Source: an uncultured Alteromonadaceae bacterium (lineage in GTDB: Bacteria > Pseudomonadota > Gammaproteobacteria > Enterobacterales > Alteromonadaceae). Taken from it: a stretch of DNA of 64,000 nt. Location of the stretch: positions 1 to 64,000 of the forward strand of contig CAJXMO010000008.1 in assembly GCA_913056495.1 (NCBI GenBank), written 5' to 3'. A program made the translations under genes and the position numbers. Below are positions 27,194-39,669 of this stretch, one piece after another. The notes below the pieces were generated by a model. It did no database searches, was not told the origin of the DNA, and saw nothing but the letters and a program-made list of their open reading frames with translations. Each line of letters starts with the position of its first letter. The first letter of the stretch is position 1.

Positions 27194-29107
27194 TTAATCT
27201 GTTTGCTGGTCAAATTCGGCTTGTTCAGACTCCAGAGCCTCTTCTGCATTCATCCAGGCTTCTTCGGCATGTTCAAGCTCACTTTTAAACTCAGCCTGTT
27301 GTTTAATTAGCTCAGTTAATTTAGTTTTATTGTCGTCACTGTATAAATTTGAATCAGCCAACTGATTTTCAATGTCATCTAGCTGTGATTGCAGTTTATC
27401 GACCAGCTTGCTGTATTTTTCAATTTGTTGGCGTAGCGGTTTGGTTTTTTGTCTGAATTCAGCTTCGCGTCGTTTTGTTTCTTTTTTATTGGCTGCAGAA
27501 TTGGATTTTTCAACCTGAGGTTTCTGGTTCTGCTGACTTTGCTGATCGCTTAGCCATTTTTCATAATCGTCTAAATCGCCGTTAAAAGGTTCTACCTGAC
27601 CACTGTCGACTAAATAAAAATCATCACAGGTACTGCGCAGAATATGTCTGTCATGCGAGACGATAATCATAGCACCTTCAAACGCTTGCAGCGCCATAGT
27701 GAGTGCCAGCCGCATATCCAGGTCCAAGTGGTTAGTTGGCTCATCCAGTAATAATAAGTTGGGCTTTTGCCAAACCAGTAGTGCCAAGACTAAACGGGCT
27801 TTTTCACCGCCCGAAAAGTTTTCAATTTTATCCAGAGCCTGATCGCCGTTAAATCCGAATCCACCTAAAAAGTCTCGCAATTGTTGTTCGGTTTCCTTAT
27901 TGGCTAATCGGGCCAAATGTTCAAGTGGCGAGTCATTTACACGTAACTGCTCCAACTGATGCTGAGCAAAATAGCCAATATTTAATCCGGCACTCGCCGT
28001 ATATTCACCGCCGATCGGTTCTAAATCACCGGCTAATAATTTAATTAATGTGGATTTACCAGCCCCATTTCGACCTAATAATCCAATTCGGCTACCCGGC
28101 ACTAAATTGAGCTTTATCGTTTCTAAAATGGTTTTATCCGGATAACCTGCACTCACTTGTTTAAGTGAAATCAGAGGGTTCGGGTTTTTATCCGGTTTTC
28201 TGAAACTAAAGCTAAACTCACTGTCGACATGAGCCGGGGCTATCACTTGCATTTTTGCCAATGCTTTAACCCGCGACTGGGCTTGTTTGGCTTTGCTGGC
28301 TTTGGCTTTAAAGCGGGCAATAAAGCTTTCCATATGGGCACGTTCGCGCTGCTGCTTTTCATGCATGGCTTGCTGTTGCTCGAGTTTGGCTGCGCGTTGA
28401 ATTTCAAACTGAGAGTAGTTGCCTTTATAAGTAAATACTTTTTGCTGCTCGATATGCAGAACTTGCTGGCAAACTTCGTCTAAAAAGTCTCTGTCGTGTG
28501 ATATTACAACCAAAGTGCCGGCATATTGATTTAAAAATTTCGCCAGCCAGATAACGGCATCTAAATCCAGGTGGTTGGTCGGTTCATCCAGAAGCAATAA
28601 ATCAGAGCGACAAATTAAGGCTTGTGCCAGATTTAACCGCATTCGCCAACCACCGGAAAAGTCAGCCACCGGCAGTTTTTGCTGAGCTTCGTTAAACCCT
28701 AAACCATTGAGCAACTGACCTGCTCTGGCATAAATGGTGTAACCATCTATATGTTCCATTTTTTCATACAGCGCAGCGAGCTTTTCACCAGCCTGAGCTT
28801 GCTCGGCTTCTGCGATGGCCTGTTCTGTCTGGCGGTATTCCTGATCGCCGTCAATTATATATTCAATTGCGGTTTGTTTAAGCGCCGGCGTTTCCTGTTT
28901 TACGTTGGCGATGATCCAGTTCGCTGGAATTTGCAGTTCGCCTGCATCCACATGTAATTGCTGGTTTAACAGGGCAAACAAACTGGACTTTCCGCAGCCG
29001 TTTTTACCGACCAGACCGACTTTTTGACCCGGGTTAATAACTGCTGATGCCCCCTCCAGCAAAAAGTTCTGGCCACGTTGCAACGAAATTTGGTTTATTG
29101 AGATCAT
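27194..29107 (-). CDS. yheS: ABC-F ATPase YheS
   Basis: YheS is a soluble ABC-F protein that binds the ribosomal E site and acts on stalled or slow translation. It has two ATPase modules: Walker A GLVGKNGCGKSS near 32 and GLLGRNGAGKST near 345, with ABC signatures SGGWRMRLNLAQAL and SGGEKARLVLALL and Walker B LLLLDEPTNHLDL in both. The linker between them (P-site tRNA interaction motif) is basic and Gln/Lys-rich. A C-terminal coiled coil runs from about 530 to 637. The length of 637 aa matches E. coli YheS. Confidence 0.94.
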   Translation of the reverse strand: MISINQISLQRGQNFLLEGASAVINPGQKVGLVGKNGCGKSSLFALLNQQLHVDAGELQIPANWIIANVKQETPALKQTAIEYIIDGDQEYRQTEQAIAEAEQAQAGEKLAALYEKMEHIDGYTIYARAGQLLNGLGFNEAQQKLPVADFSGGWRMRLNLAQALICRSDLLLLDEPTNHLDLDAVIWLAKFLNQYAGTLVVISHDRDFLDEVCQQVLHIEQQKVFTYKGNYSQFEIQRAAKLEQQQAMHEKQQRERAHMESFIARFKAKASKAKQAQSRVKALAKMQVIAPAHVDSEFSFSFRKPDKNPNPLISLKQVSAGYPDKTILETIKLNLVPGSRIGLLGRNGAGKSTLIKLLAGDLEPIGGEYTASAGLNIGYFAQHQLEQLRVNDSPLEHLARLANKETEQQLRDFLGGFGFNGDQALDKIENFSGGEKARLVLALLVWQKPNLLLLDEPTNHLDLDMRLALTMALQAFEGAMIIVSHDRHILRSTCDDFYLVDSGQVEPFNGDLDDYEKWLSDQQSQQNQKPQVEKSNSAANKKETKRREAEFRQKTKPLRQQIEKYSKLVDKLQSQLDDIENQLADSNLYSDDNKTKLTELIKQQAEFKSELEHAEEAWMNAEEALESEQAEFDQQTD

Positions 29108-29211
29108 TTATTACCGCAATTTATCTGGATGACTTTGAAAGGCTATATACTACTGGAATTGACCGCTTTAGTTAAATACACTCTGTATAATATCTGAGAA
29201 AAAGGCAGTTT

Positions 29212-29412
29212 ATGAAACTTAAAAAACGATTTATCGCTGGTGCGGTTTGTCCTAAATGCAATGCACAAGATACGTTAATGCTGTATATGGAAAATTCAGT
29301 AGAAAAGGTCGAATGTGTAGAATGTGGCCATACCAAAAGCCAAACCGATGCCAAAGTTGAAAAGTCGAGCAAAAGTAGTGGCAATGTAATCGGGTTATTT
29401 AAACCTGAGTAA
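29212..29412 (+). CDS. yheV: YheV-family zinc-ribbon protein
   Basis: This 66-aa protein is of the YheV family (DUF2387). Two CxxC pairs, CPKC (14-17) and CVEC (36-39), form a small zinc ribbon; the rest is Lys/Ser-rich. It is divergent from yheS with a 104-nt spacer. Function not known; the family is often found near yheS and kefB. Confidence 0.88.
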   Translation: MKLKKRFIAGAVCPKCNAQDTLMLYMENSVEKVECVECGHTKSQTDAKVEKSSKSSGNVIGLFKPE

Positions 29413-29551
29413 ATGCTTACTTCATTTTTATCGGTTGGGATTGGTTAGAGTGCTTTGGTTAAACCGGAGACGCCTCCAAACATTTTATATTTGTTGTATG
29501 GGCTTATCCCGAATCTATTCAGTGCAAATGTTGAGCGAATTTCGGATATTT

Positions 29552-29608
29552 GTAGGTTCGGCTTTAGCCGAAAAATATCGTTTGTTTTCGCCGTAAACGG
29601 CGACCTAC
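29552..29608. repeat. REP pair 1 (convergent)
   Basis: GTAGG-TTCGGCTTTAGCCGAA (29552-29572, plus strand) faces CGCCGTAAACGGCGACCTAC (29589-29608). The latter reads GTAGGTCGCCGTTTACGGCG on the minus strand. Both carry the 5' GTAG foot of REPs moved by RAYT transposases, giving a REPIN/BIME arrangement. Confidence 0.75.
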
Positions 29609-29646
29609 AATGAATTTTAGCAGCGGGTTTACTCCGGAAATAATTC

Positions 29647-29705
29647 ACGCGAGCAAGCTTCGCGTCTACCTAAATATAAACCGTAGGCGTCCAGCTTGCT
29701 GACGC
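29647..29705. repeat. REP pair 2 (divergent)
   Basis: A minus-strand REP (29647-29669) reads GTAGACGCGAAGCTTGCTCG(CGT). A plus-strand REP (29683-29705) reads GTAGGCGTCCAGCTTGCTGA(CGC). Both have a GTAG foot and a stem with central AGC-TT-GCT. Confidence 0.72.
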
Positions 29706-29737
29706 TAAATAATGTTTAATTCACATTGTCTGCTCTG

Positions 29738-29763
29738 CACTCAAAGCTGTGAGTGAAGCCTAC
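29738..29763 (-). repeat. REP-like hairpin
   Basis: CACTCA-AAGCTG-TGAGTG (29738-29755) is followed by CTAC at 29760-29763, i.e. a minus-strand hairpin with a GTAG foot. Confidence 0.55.
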
Positions 29764-29814
29764 CATAAAAATTTGCGTTCAAGTGCTACAATGCGATTTC
29801 CCAAAAAGGACTAT

Positions 29815-29850
29815 GTCGGCTTACGCGCCCAAGGCGCTAAACCGACCTAC
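29815..29850 (-). repeat. REP with long stem
   Basis: On the minus strand, GTAG leads into GTCGGTTTAGCGCC, then a short loop and GGCGCGTAAGCCGAC. The stem is long and imperfect. This is the canonical marine gammaproteobacterial REP form. Confidence 0.75.
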
Positions 29851-29899
29851 TTGGGCTAAACTATATCTCATTGTAAATACTTACGGAGCGTATGGCTGC

Positions 29900-30043
29900 A
29901 TGGATAACTTTTTATTATTTTTCGGTTTGTTGCCATTGGTTGAGTTGTTTCAGTCTATGAAGCAATCTAAAGCGCTGACCATTCTGGTTATATGTGCTTT
30001 ATTTTTATTTGTGCTATTTATCAGTATTTTGTTTCTGCTTTAA
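29900..30043 (+). CDS. possible small membrane protein (47 aa)
   Basis: MDNFLLFFGLLPLVELFQSM at the start is followed by a very hydrophobic helix to residue 47 (ALTILVICALFLFVLFISIL), so it would be a two-helix or single-spanning small membrane protein. GGAG lies 11 nt before the ATG. A longer frame from 29753 runs through REP sequence and is not credible. It could also be chance. Confidence 0.42.
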   Translation: MDNFLLFFGLLPLVELFQSMKQSKALTILVICALFLFVLFISILFLL

Positions 30044-30162
30044 TCGCTTTTTGGTGGCTTACGCTATTGTGTGGTTAACCCCCCACAATCCTAAAATCCA
30101 GATAAGTTTACAGCCACAGATTAAAAATTACGCAATAAATGTAAGAATCACAGGCTTTGCTA

Positions 30163-30187
30163 TAGTCACGAATGACTAAAGTCGCTA
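30163..30187 (-). repeat. REP-like hairpin upstream of miaB
   Basis: TAGTCA-CGAA-TGACTA (30163-30178) is a perfect hairpin followed by CTAC (30184-30187), again a GTAG foot on the minus strand. It sits 45 nt before miaB and may overlap its promoter. Confidence 0.5.
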
Positions 30188-30232
30188 CAATACGCGGTCA
30201 TTTTCCCGGTGGTTAATTTTTGGGCGTTTTAA

Positions 30233-31666
30233 ATGGGCAAAAAGTTATTTATTAAAACTTGGGGCTGTCAGATGAACGAGTACGACTCGCAAAAGATGGC
30301 AGACTTACTAGATTCTACTCATGGCTTTACTGAAGCCGCAGAGGCTGAAGAAGCAGATGTTATTTTGTTAAATACCTGCTCAATTCGTGAAAAAGCACAA
30401 GAAAAAGTATTCCATCAGCTTGGGCGTTGGAAAGAGCTTAAAAAAGATAAGCCAGATCTTGTGATTGGTGTGGGTGGTTGTGTTGCCTCGCAAGAAGGTG
30501 ATCATATTCGCCAGCGTGCACCTTTTGTTGATATTGTTTTCGGACCTCAAACCCTGCACCGTTTACCTGAAATGATTAATCAGATTCAGGGCGGTGAAAA
30601 ATCAGTGGTGGATATCAGTTTTCCTGAAATAGAAAAATTCGACCGTTTACCTGAGCCAAGAGCTGAAGGGCCAAGCGCCTTTGTTTCTATCATGGAAGGT
30701 TGTTCTAAATACTGTACTTTCTGTGTTGTGCCGTACACGCGTGGTGAAGAAGTATCTCGTCCGGTCGATGATGTTTTATATGAAATCGCACAGCTTGCAG
30801 AGCAGGGTGTACGTGAAGTTAATTTATTAGGCCAAAACGTAAATGCGTTTCGCGGTGAAACTTTTGACGGCGATGTTTGCCATTTTTCTGAGTTGTTACG
30901 TTTAGTGGCAGCCATTGATGGTATTGACCGAATTCGGTATACCACATCGCATCCGGTTGAATTTACCGATGACATTATTGAAGCTTATAAAGATATTCCT
31001 GAGTTGGTGGATCATTTACATTTACCGGTTCAATCAGGTTCTGACCGTATTCTTAACTTAATGAAACGTGGTCACACTGCAATTGAATATAAATCGACGA
31101 TTCGCAAACTTAAAAAAGTACGCCCTAACTTAAGCATGTCGTCTGACTTTATTATCGGTTTTCCGGGTGAAGGCAAAGCTGAATTTGAAGAAACCATGGA
31201 TTTAATTGCCAAGGTTGGTTTTGATATGAGCTTTAGTTTTGTATACAGCGCGCGTCCAGGTACACCTGCTGCTGATTTACCGGATGATGTCAGCGAAGAA
31301 GAGAAAAAAGAGCGTTTGTATTTATTACAGCAACGCATCAACCAGCAGTCGCTGCAAATTGCCCGTAATATGTTAAATACTGAGCAGCGTATTTTAGTTG
31401 AAGGTCCATCTAAAAAGAATCCAATGGAGCTTTGTGGCCGTACTGAAAATAATCGAGTGGTGAACTTTGAAGGTCCACACACTTGTATCGGCAAATTTGT
31501 TGATGTGAAAATTGTTGATGTTTGGACCAATTCATTAAGAGGTGAGTTAATTCGCACTGAAGATGAAATGGATTTACGTGTTGAAACTGCACCACAACAA
31601 ATTTTAAGCCGCAGTCGCCAGGAGTCAGTAGACGAGTCTGGCGTGGGTGTATTTAACCCAAATTAA
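30233..31666 (+). CDS. miaB: tRNA methylthiotransferase MiaB
   Basis: MiaB is a radical-SAM enzyme that adds a methylthio group to i6A37 of tRNAs reading UNN codons. Its domains are an N-terminal UPF0004 domain with cluster cysteines (Cys11, CSIREKA and VGGCVAS), a radical-SAM domain with CSKYCTFC near 156-163, and a C-terminal TRAM domain (about 375-445). The length of 477 aa is normal. It heads the miaB-ybeZ-ybeY-ybeX-lnt locus, conserved in gammaproteobacteria, although a hairpin terminator separates it from ybeZ. Confidence 0.96.
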   Translation: MGKKLFIKTWGCQMNEYDSQKMADLLDSTHGFTEAAEAEEADVILLNTCSIREKAQEKVFHQLGRWKELKKDKPDLVIGVGGCVASQEGDHIRQRAPFVDIVFGPQTLHRLPEMINQIQGGEKSVVDISFPEIEKFDRLPEPRAEGPSAFVSIMEGCSKYCTFCVVPYTRGEEVSRPVDDVLYEIAQLAEQGVREVNLLGQNVNAFRGETFDGDVCHFSELLRLVAAIDGIDRIRYTTSHPVEFTDDIIEAYKDIPELVDHLHLPVQSGSDRILNLMKRGHTAIEYKSTIRKLKKVRPNLSMSSDFIIGFPGEGKAEFEETMDLIAKVGFDMSFSFVYSARPGTPAADLPDDVSEEEKKERLYLLQQRINQQSLQIARNMLNTEQRILVEGPSKKNPMELCGRTENNRVVNFEGPHTCIGKFVDVKIVDVWTNSLRGELIRTEDEMDLRVETAPQQILSRSRQESVDESGVGVFNPN

Positions 31667-31709
31667 CTGACTGCGCCTGAAATTATTATTTTATCCGGGA
31701 ATTGAAATT

Positions 31710-31752
31710 GGCTTGCACTGAATTAAACCTTGAGTGCAAGCCATTATTGTTT
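31710..31752 (+). terminator. hairpin after miaB
   Basis: GGCTTGCACT (31710-31719) pairs perfectly with AGTGCAAGCC (31733-31742), followed by ATTATTGTTTT. The T run is imperfect, so it may only partly stop transcription before ybeZ. Confidence 0.6.
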
Positions 31753-31796
31753 TATAAAACCTATTTTTAACCCAGAATTTAAGAGGATATTGTTTT

Positions 31797-32843
31797 TTGA
31801 GTAGCCAAATCGAGTCGCTAGAAATTTTTCTTGAACCTGCCGATCGCTTCCGCCTAGCCAGTTTATCTGGTCCATTTGATGATAATTTAAAGATGATTGA
31901 ACGCCGCTTGGGTGTTGAACTGAGTTATCGTGATAATGCATTTAAAATTACCGGTAAACCACAGATTAATCTGGCGGTTGCTGAGTTGTTGAAAAAACTG
32001 TATGTGGAAACTCAGGTGGTTAAAGGCAAAGCGGCAGAACTGGACTCTGAACAGGTTCATTTGGCCATTCAGGAACTGAATGTTCTTGAGCAAGACAATC
32101 CTGGCGACATAGGTAAAGAAGCCTTTATTAAAACCAAGCGTGGTGTCATTAAACCGCGAAATCCAAACCAGAGTAAATATGTTGGTCAGATAATCAACAG
32201 TGATATCAGCTTTGGTGTGGGCCCGGCTGGTACAGGTAAAACCTATTTGGCGGTTGCTTGTGCTGTAGATGCGCTTGAGCGTCAGGAAGTTCGCCGAATA
32301 TTGTTAACCCGACCTGCAGTTGAAGCCGGTGAAAAGCTGGGCTTTTTACCGGGAGACTTAAGCCAGAAAGTCGATCCTTATTTACGACCGCTATACGATG
32401 CGTTATTTGAAATGCTGGGCTTTGAAAAGGTTGAGCGTTTAATTGAACGCAGTGTGATAGAAATTGCACCGCTTGCTTACATGCGCGGCCGTACGTTAAA
32501 TGATGCATTTATTATCCTGGATGAAAGCCAAAATACGACGGTTGAGCAAATGAAAATGTTTTTGACCCGGATAGGCTTTAACTCTAAAGCGGTTATTACG
32601 GGTGATATTACTCAGGTGGATTTACCTAAAGGTCAAAAGTCGGGTTTAAGGCACGCGATTGATGTATTAAGTGAAGTCGAAGACATTAGTTTTAACTTTT
32701 TCCGTTCGTTTGATGTAGTTCGTCACCCAGTTGTACAACGTGTGGTTGACGCTTATGAGCGTTGGGACGAAATTCAGGAAAGAGAAAAAATAGAAAAAGC
32801 GCGTCAGCGTCAGGCGCAGCAAGCTGAGAATAATCAAGAATGA
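31797..32843 (+). CDS. ybeZ: PhoH-like ATPase YbeZ
   Basis: YbeZ is a PhoH-family P-loop ATPase that works with the endonuclease YbeY in rRNA processing and ribosome quality control. Walker A is GPAGTGKTY at about residue 142 and Walker [10 protein letters not shown] near 238; the C-terminal tail is charged. The start is TTG at 31797, with AAGAGGA upstream. It overlaps ybeY by 4 nt. Confidence 0.94.
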   Translation: MSSQIESLEIFLEPADRFRLASLSGPFDDNLKMIERRLGVELSYRDNAFKITGKPQINLAVAELLKKLYVETQVVKGKAAELDSEQVHLAIQELNVLEQDNPGDIGKEAFIKTKRGVIKPRNPNQSKYVGQIINSDISFGVGPAGTGKTYLAVACAVDALERQEVRRILLTRPAVEAGEKLGFLPGDLSQKVDPYLRPLYDALFEMLGFEKVERLIERSVIEIAPLAYMRGRTLNDAFIILDESQNTTVEQMKMFLTRIGFNSKAVITGDITQVDLPKGQKSGLRHAIDVLSEVEDISFNFFRSFDVVRHPVVQRVVDAYERWDEIQEREKIEKARQRQAQQAENNQE

Positions 32844-33331
32844 CACTGGATATCGAGGGTATATTGTTAGATTTGGACCTGCAACAGGCTTATTCAGGTG
32901 AAATCCCCGAACAAGCTGATTTTATCAAATGGGCACAAGGCGCATTGGTAGAGCGTGGAGAAAAATTAACTGAAATGTCGATTCGAATTGTAGAAAAAAG
33001 TGAGAGTCAGCAGTTAAATCACGAATACCGTGGAAAAGATAAACCAACCAATGTACTATCTTTTCCGTTTGAGAATCCGCCCGGTTTAGATCTGCCATTA
33101 ATTGGCGATTTAGTGATTTGTGCCGATGTGGTAAAACAGGAAGCCGCCGAACAAAATAAAACCTTGGATGCCCACTGGGCTCATATGGTGGTTCATGGCT
33201 GTTTACATTTATTAGGCTATGATCATATTGAAGATGATGAAGCTGAAGTCATGGAAACAATGGAAAAACGTATTTTGTTGCAATTAGGGTTTGACGATCC
33301 TTACAAAGCGGAACAAACTACAGATTCTTGA
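32840..33331 (+). CDS. ybeY: endoribonuclease YbeY
   Basis: YbeY is a zinc-dependent single-strand-specific endoribonuclease for 16S rRNA 3'-end maturation and 70S quality control. The zinc signature [11 protein letters not shown] is present near residues 115-125, as is NVLSFPF. The length is 163 aa. It is translationally coupled to ybeZ. Confidence 0.95.
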   Translation: MTLDIEGILLDLDLQQAYSGEIPEQADFIKWAQGALVERGEKLTEMSIRIVEKSESQQLNHEYRGKDKPTNVLSFPFENPPGLDLPLIGDLVICADVVKQEAAEQNKTLDAHWAHMVVHGCLHLLGYDHIEDDEAEVMETMEKRILLQLGFDDPYKAEQTTDS

Positions 33332-33352
33332 TTGAAAGAGAATAGATTTTAT

Positions 33353-34231
33353 ATGAGCGAAGACAACCCTCACTCTAGTAACGGTTCTTCAAGCAAGTCA
33401 TGGCTGGATAAGATTGGCCAGATGTTTGCCGGAGAGCCGAAAAATCGCGAAGAGTTGCACGAAGTATTTGAAGAGGCCGCTGAGCGAGCCTTAATCGACA
33501 ATGATACCAAAGAGATGATCGATGGTGTTTTGGATATAGCCGAAATGCGTGTGCGTGACATTATGATCCCAAGATCACAAATGGTCACGATTGAAAAGTC
33601 TCAACCGGTTGAAACCTTTTTACCCATTATGATCGAGTCTGCACATAGCCGTTTCCCGGTGATTTGTGACGACAAAGACCATATTGAGGGTATCTTATTA
33701 GCCAAAGATTTATTGGCTTATGTCTATCATAATGGCTTTGAAAACTTCTGTTTTGATGAGCTATTGCGCCCGGCTGTGGTGATCCCTGAAAGTAAACGCC
33801 TTGATATTCTGCTCAAAGATTTCCGCAAAGAAAGATATCATATGGCGATTGTCATTGATGAATTTGGCAATGTCTCCGGGCTAGTGACAATTGAAGATAT
33901 TCTTGAATTGATAGTCGGTGAAATTGAAGATGAACATGATGCGGTTGAACCTGAAGACATTCGTCGGGTGACGCGCTTTGTTTATGCCGTCAATGCATTA
34001 ACCGAAATATCTGAATTCAACGAATATTTCAATACCGACTGGAAAGCCGACGATATAGATACCATAGGTGGTTTAGTGACTCAGGCGTTTGGTCATTTAC
34101 CGGCAAAAGGTGAGTCTGTTGAAATATATGATTATCAGTTCAAAGTGGTCAGTTGTGATGGCCGCCGGATTAATCAATTGCAAATGACTTTGCCTAAAGC
34201 TCGCAACGAAGACAAGGAAAATCTGAGTTGA
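33353..34231 (+). CDS. ybeX: CorC/YbeX CBS-domain protein
   Basis: This 292-aa protein has two CBS domains (about 55-185, with MIPRSQMV and IEGILLAKDLL, then VVIPESKRLDILLKDF) and a CorC_HlyC FAD-like C-terminal domain (from about 205). It is linked to magnesium/cobalt efflux and, in the ybeZYX operon, to ribosome assembly. There is no membrane helix. The ATG at 33353 is chosen; a TTG at 33332 immediately after ybeY is in frame but would add atypical residues. It overlaps lnt by 4 nt. Confidence 0.93.
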   Translation: MSEDNPHSSNGSSSKSWLDKIGQMFAGEPKNREELHEVFEEAAERALIDNDTKEMIDGVLDIAEMRVRDIMIPRSQMVTIEKSQPVETFLPIMIESAHSRFPVICDDKDHIEGILLAKDLLAYVYHNGFENFCFDELLRPAVVIPESKRLDILLKDFRKERYHMAIVIDEFGNVSGLVTIEDILELIVGEIEDEHDAVEPEDIRRVTRFVYAVNALTEISEFNEYFNTDWKADDIDTIGGLVTQAFGHLPAKGESVEIYDYQFKVVSCDGRRINQLQMTLPKARNEDKENLS

Positions 34232-35889
34232 CCTCAATAAATGCAAAACGAGTCAGCGCCGGGTTATTGTTGGCTGGTGGATTAAGCTCGTTTGCATTTG
34301 CACCCTTTAACCAGTTCTGGTTAGTTTATTTATTATTCCCATTATTGATCAGCAGCTGCTTTTTAGCGACCCCTAAAGCAGCTGTGCGTCATGCATTCAG
34401 TTTTTCGTTGGGTTGGTTTGGATCGGGTATCAGCTGGATTTTTGTCAGTTTAGATCAGTATGGTGAAGTGCCGGTTGCCGGCTCAATTGCGATGATAGCG
34501 GCACTGGCTGCTTATTTAGCGATTTATTTTACCGCTGCAATCGGATTCAGTCGCTACCTAGGTCAATATACTCGTTTTGCTATTTTCACCTTGCCAGCCA
34601 GTTGGGTTCTGTTTGAATGGTTACGCAGTTTTGTCTTAACCGGCTTTCCCTGGTTGTCGATAGGCTACAGCCAGATTGACTCTCCGTTAGCGTCACTTGC
34701 GCCCTATATAGGTGAAGTCGGGATCAGTTTTGTATTGATTTTATTATCCTGTTTAATTTCGGTGGCTGTATTCCCCGAATTGCTGACACATAATAAAGAT
34801 TCAGCTAAAGACGAAGCGGCAAGCGATCGGCGACAGGATGTGCTTCAAAATAGTCGGTTAACTCGCCGTCATAAAACCCTGGTTGCTACCGTTTTTGTTT
34901 TATTGGTGTCCTGGTTATTACCTACGCCAGAATACCCGAATGGCCCGAAAAACAGCAAGCAGGTTAAGCTAACGCTGGTCCAGGGCAATGTAGCGCAAGA
35001 AAACCGTTGGGATCCGGATTATTTATGGCCTGTTATGTTGAAGTATCAGGATCTGAGTCGTCCACTTTATGCTGATTCTGATATTGTGATTTGGCCGGAA
35101 GCGGCTGTGCCCGCTGTTGAACCTGCAGCTCAGGATTATTTAAATAATCTGGATAAAGCTGCGGCCTATAATAATACCGCTGTGGTAACCGGAATTATTA
35201 ATTACCAGTATTATGCTAAAGCCTATTACAACAGCGTTATTGTTGTCGGTAACCGGGATGGTAATCCTGGCGACTCTGGCCATTATCAGTATGGCCATAA
35301 CAATCGCTATAATAAACATCATTTATTACCCATAGGGGAGTTTATTCCATTTGAGGACTGGTTACGCGGCGTAGCGCCTATATTTGATTTACCGTTTTCT
35401 TCTTTTACCCGGGGGGATTTTGTTCAGCCCGATTTGGTTGCTAACGGGTTTCATATGACTACTGCGCTCTGCTATGAAATTGTTTTTCCCCGACAAATTA
35501 GGGCTAATCTGAAAGCGGATACTGATTTTATATTGACGCTGAGCAATGACGCCTGGTTTGGCGCGTCTCATGGTCCTCATCAACATCTGGAAATTGCACA
35601 AATGCGTGCACTTGAAATGGGGCTGCCGGTTGTCAGAGTGACCAATAATGGGATTACCGCTGTGATTAATCATCTGGGTCAGATTCAGGCTATCGCGCCG
35701 CAGTTTTCTGAGCAGGTTTTACAGTATGAGTTAGATTTAATTACTTACCCAACGCTATACCGAGAGCATGGTGACACTATCGTTTATTGGTTGTCTCTGT
35801 TTTTGCTGTCAGCCTGTTTGTTGCCAGTTGCCCGACAAAAACTTTGTCAGGCTTTAAACCGGCGAAAAGACGATAATAAAATAGCCTAA
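34228..35889 (+). CDS. lnt: apolipoprotein N-acyltransferase Lnt
   Basis: Lnt is the inner-membrane enzyme that N-acylates the lipid-modified cysteine of lipoproteins. About six N-terminal membrane helices (1-185) precede a nitrilase-like domain: the Glu of VIWPEAAVP, a Lys in the following loop, and the nucleophile Cys near 415 in TALCYEIVF. A final membrane helix near 520 precedes the C-terminus. The TTG start overlaps the ybeX stop. The length of 553 aa is slightly above the usual ~510 because of a loop near 190-215. Confidence 0.94.
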   Translation: MTSINAKRVSAGLLLAGGLSSFAFAPFNQFWLVYLLFPLLISSCFLATPKAAVRHAFSFSLGWFGSGISWIFVSLDQYGEVPVAGSIAMIAALAAYLAIYFTAAIGFSRYLGQYTRFAIFTLPASWVLFEWLRSFVLTGFPWLSIGYSQIDSPLASLAPYIGEVGISFVLILLSCLISVAVFPELLTHNKDSAKDEAASDRRQDVLQNSRLTRRHKTLVATVFVLLVSWLLPTPEYPNGPKNSKQVKLTLVQGNVAQENRWDPDYLWPVMLKYQDLSRPLYADSDIVIWPEAAVPAVEPAAQDYLNNLDKAAAYNNTAVVTGIINYQYYAKAYYNSVIVVGNRDGNPGDSGHYQYGHNNRYNKHHLLPIGEFIPFEDWLRGVAPIFDLPFSSFTRGDFVQPDLVANGFHMTTALCYEIVFPRQIRANLKADTDFILTLSNDAWFGASHGPHQHLEIAQMRALEMGLPVVRVTNNGITAVINHLGQIQAIAPQFSEQVLQYELDLITYPTLYREHGDTIVYWLSLFLLSACLLPVARQKLCQALNRRKDDNKIA

Positions 35890-36368
35890 GGTGCAATTGC
35901 TTTTCGCTTAAATGTTTGATTCTGGCAGTTAAAACAGGGATGAATTTTTTGAGCATGGGTGATTTCAACTTTTTCCCCGCATTGAGTGCAGACCAGGATA
36001 CCAAAGCCGACTTCTTCACCGGCTTGATAGATGCCATCATGGTAAGCATCAGATGTGAATTCATGCCATTCAACCTGAGTTTTATCCGTCATTTCTGTCA
36101 GTGTATGCCAAACCTGATCTTTGACGGATAAATAATACGGAGATTCCTGCGTTTCTCGCTGATAGCTGTCATAAAATGTAGCCAAATCCCGTTTTAAATA
36201 ATACAGGCTGTTATAAAAAGATTCTTTGTTCACTTCGACACCCGCTTCAATCCAGTCCTGTAGTAAGTCCATTCCTTCCACGATTGAACGGGTTTCTGAA
36301 TCGCTTGCTTGTTTTAGCCAGTGAGAGAACTTATCTAATAAAGTTTGATATTTATTGGATTTGCTCAT
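35886..36368 (-). CDS. ybeL: YbeL-like zinc-ribbon protein (DUF1451)
   Basis: This 160-aa cytoplasmic protein is of the YbeL/DUF1451 family, function unknown. The N-terminal part is helical (residues 1-95); the C-terminal zinc ribbon is CTQC...HPCFNC (about 127-149). It is convergent with lnt, overlapping its stop by 4 nt, and divergent from leuS. The same neighbourhood exists in E. coli. Confidence 0.9.
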   Translation of the reverse strand: MSKSNKYQTLLDKFSHWLKQASDSETRSIVEGMDLLQDWIEAGVEVNKESFYNSLYYLKRDLATFYDSYQRETQESPYYLSVKDQVWHTLTEMTDKTQVEWHEFTSDAYHDGIYQAGEEVGFGILVCTQCGEKVEITHAQKIHPCFNCQNQTFKRKAIAP

Positions 36369-36447
36369 GATTACTCCTGAAATATCTGAATTTAGCGGTT
36401 AAACCTAATATTTTTTACAATATTGAGTATAGATTAGTATTTGTGTA

Positions 36448-36477
36448 TTGGCGTCTTGATAGCGGGTAAGTTATCCT
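36448..36477 (+). promoter_or_regulatory. candidate leuS promoter
   Basis: TTGGCG (36448-36453) and TATCCT (36472-36477) with an 18-bp spacer form a modest sigma-70 match about 80 nt before leuS. No other good match is seen in the 188-bp divergent spacer. Confidence 0.35.
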
Positions 36478-36556
36478 ATGCAGCATGCTAATTTATATGT
36501 AAATCGTTGAGACTCATTTTAAAGTTTTAACCGTGAATGAATTCGGATCTAAGTGA

Positions 36557-39159
<2,603 letters not shown>

Positions 39160-39160
<1 letters not shown>

Positions 39161-39669
39161 TGAACAGACTTAGCGATAAAATCAATCTGGCCAAACTCAG
39201 TTTATTGAGTTTGGCTGTGCTTGCGATAGCAGGTTGTGGTTTTCAGCTAAGAGGCAGTTATGCTGTGCCGCCGCAAATGCAGTTTATCTGTTTTGATAAC
39301 GGTGGCGAGTATCAGCTGGGCAAACTGCTCAAACAGCGTTTAATTCATAGTAAAGTCAGTTTAATTGATGATCCTGCATCTTGTGTATCGCTGGAAATAG
39401 TCAGTACCAAAACTGAGCGTCAGGTATTGTCTTTATTCCCGAATGCGCAGGTTGCTGAATACGAGCTCAACTATATGGTTGAATACTCTGTTCAAAATCC
39501 GGGTGAAGAGATGCCCAGATTTTACAGTGCTCAGGTGGTTCGGGATTATCAGGATGACCCCGAAGCTGTATTGGCAAAATCAAAAGAAATGAAGCTTTTG
39601 CTAACCGAACTGCGTCGTCAGGCTGCAGAGCAGATTGTAATGCAATTAGCTTCATTGGATAATCGTTAA
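39160..39669 (+). CDS. lptE: LPS-assembly lipoprotein LptE
   Basis: LptE is the outer-membrane lipoprotein that plugs LptD and delivers lipopolysaccharide to the surface. The lipobox LAIAGC with Cys26 is followed by GFQLRG, the family hallmark. The length is 169 aa. It overlaps leuS and holA by 1 nt each. Confidence 0.93.

Noticed and set aside
29753..29899. N-terminal extension of the small membrane ORF
   Set aside because: It runs through a REP palindrome and has no protein-like composition; only the part from 29900 is plausible.
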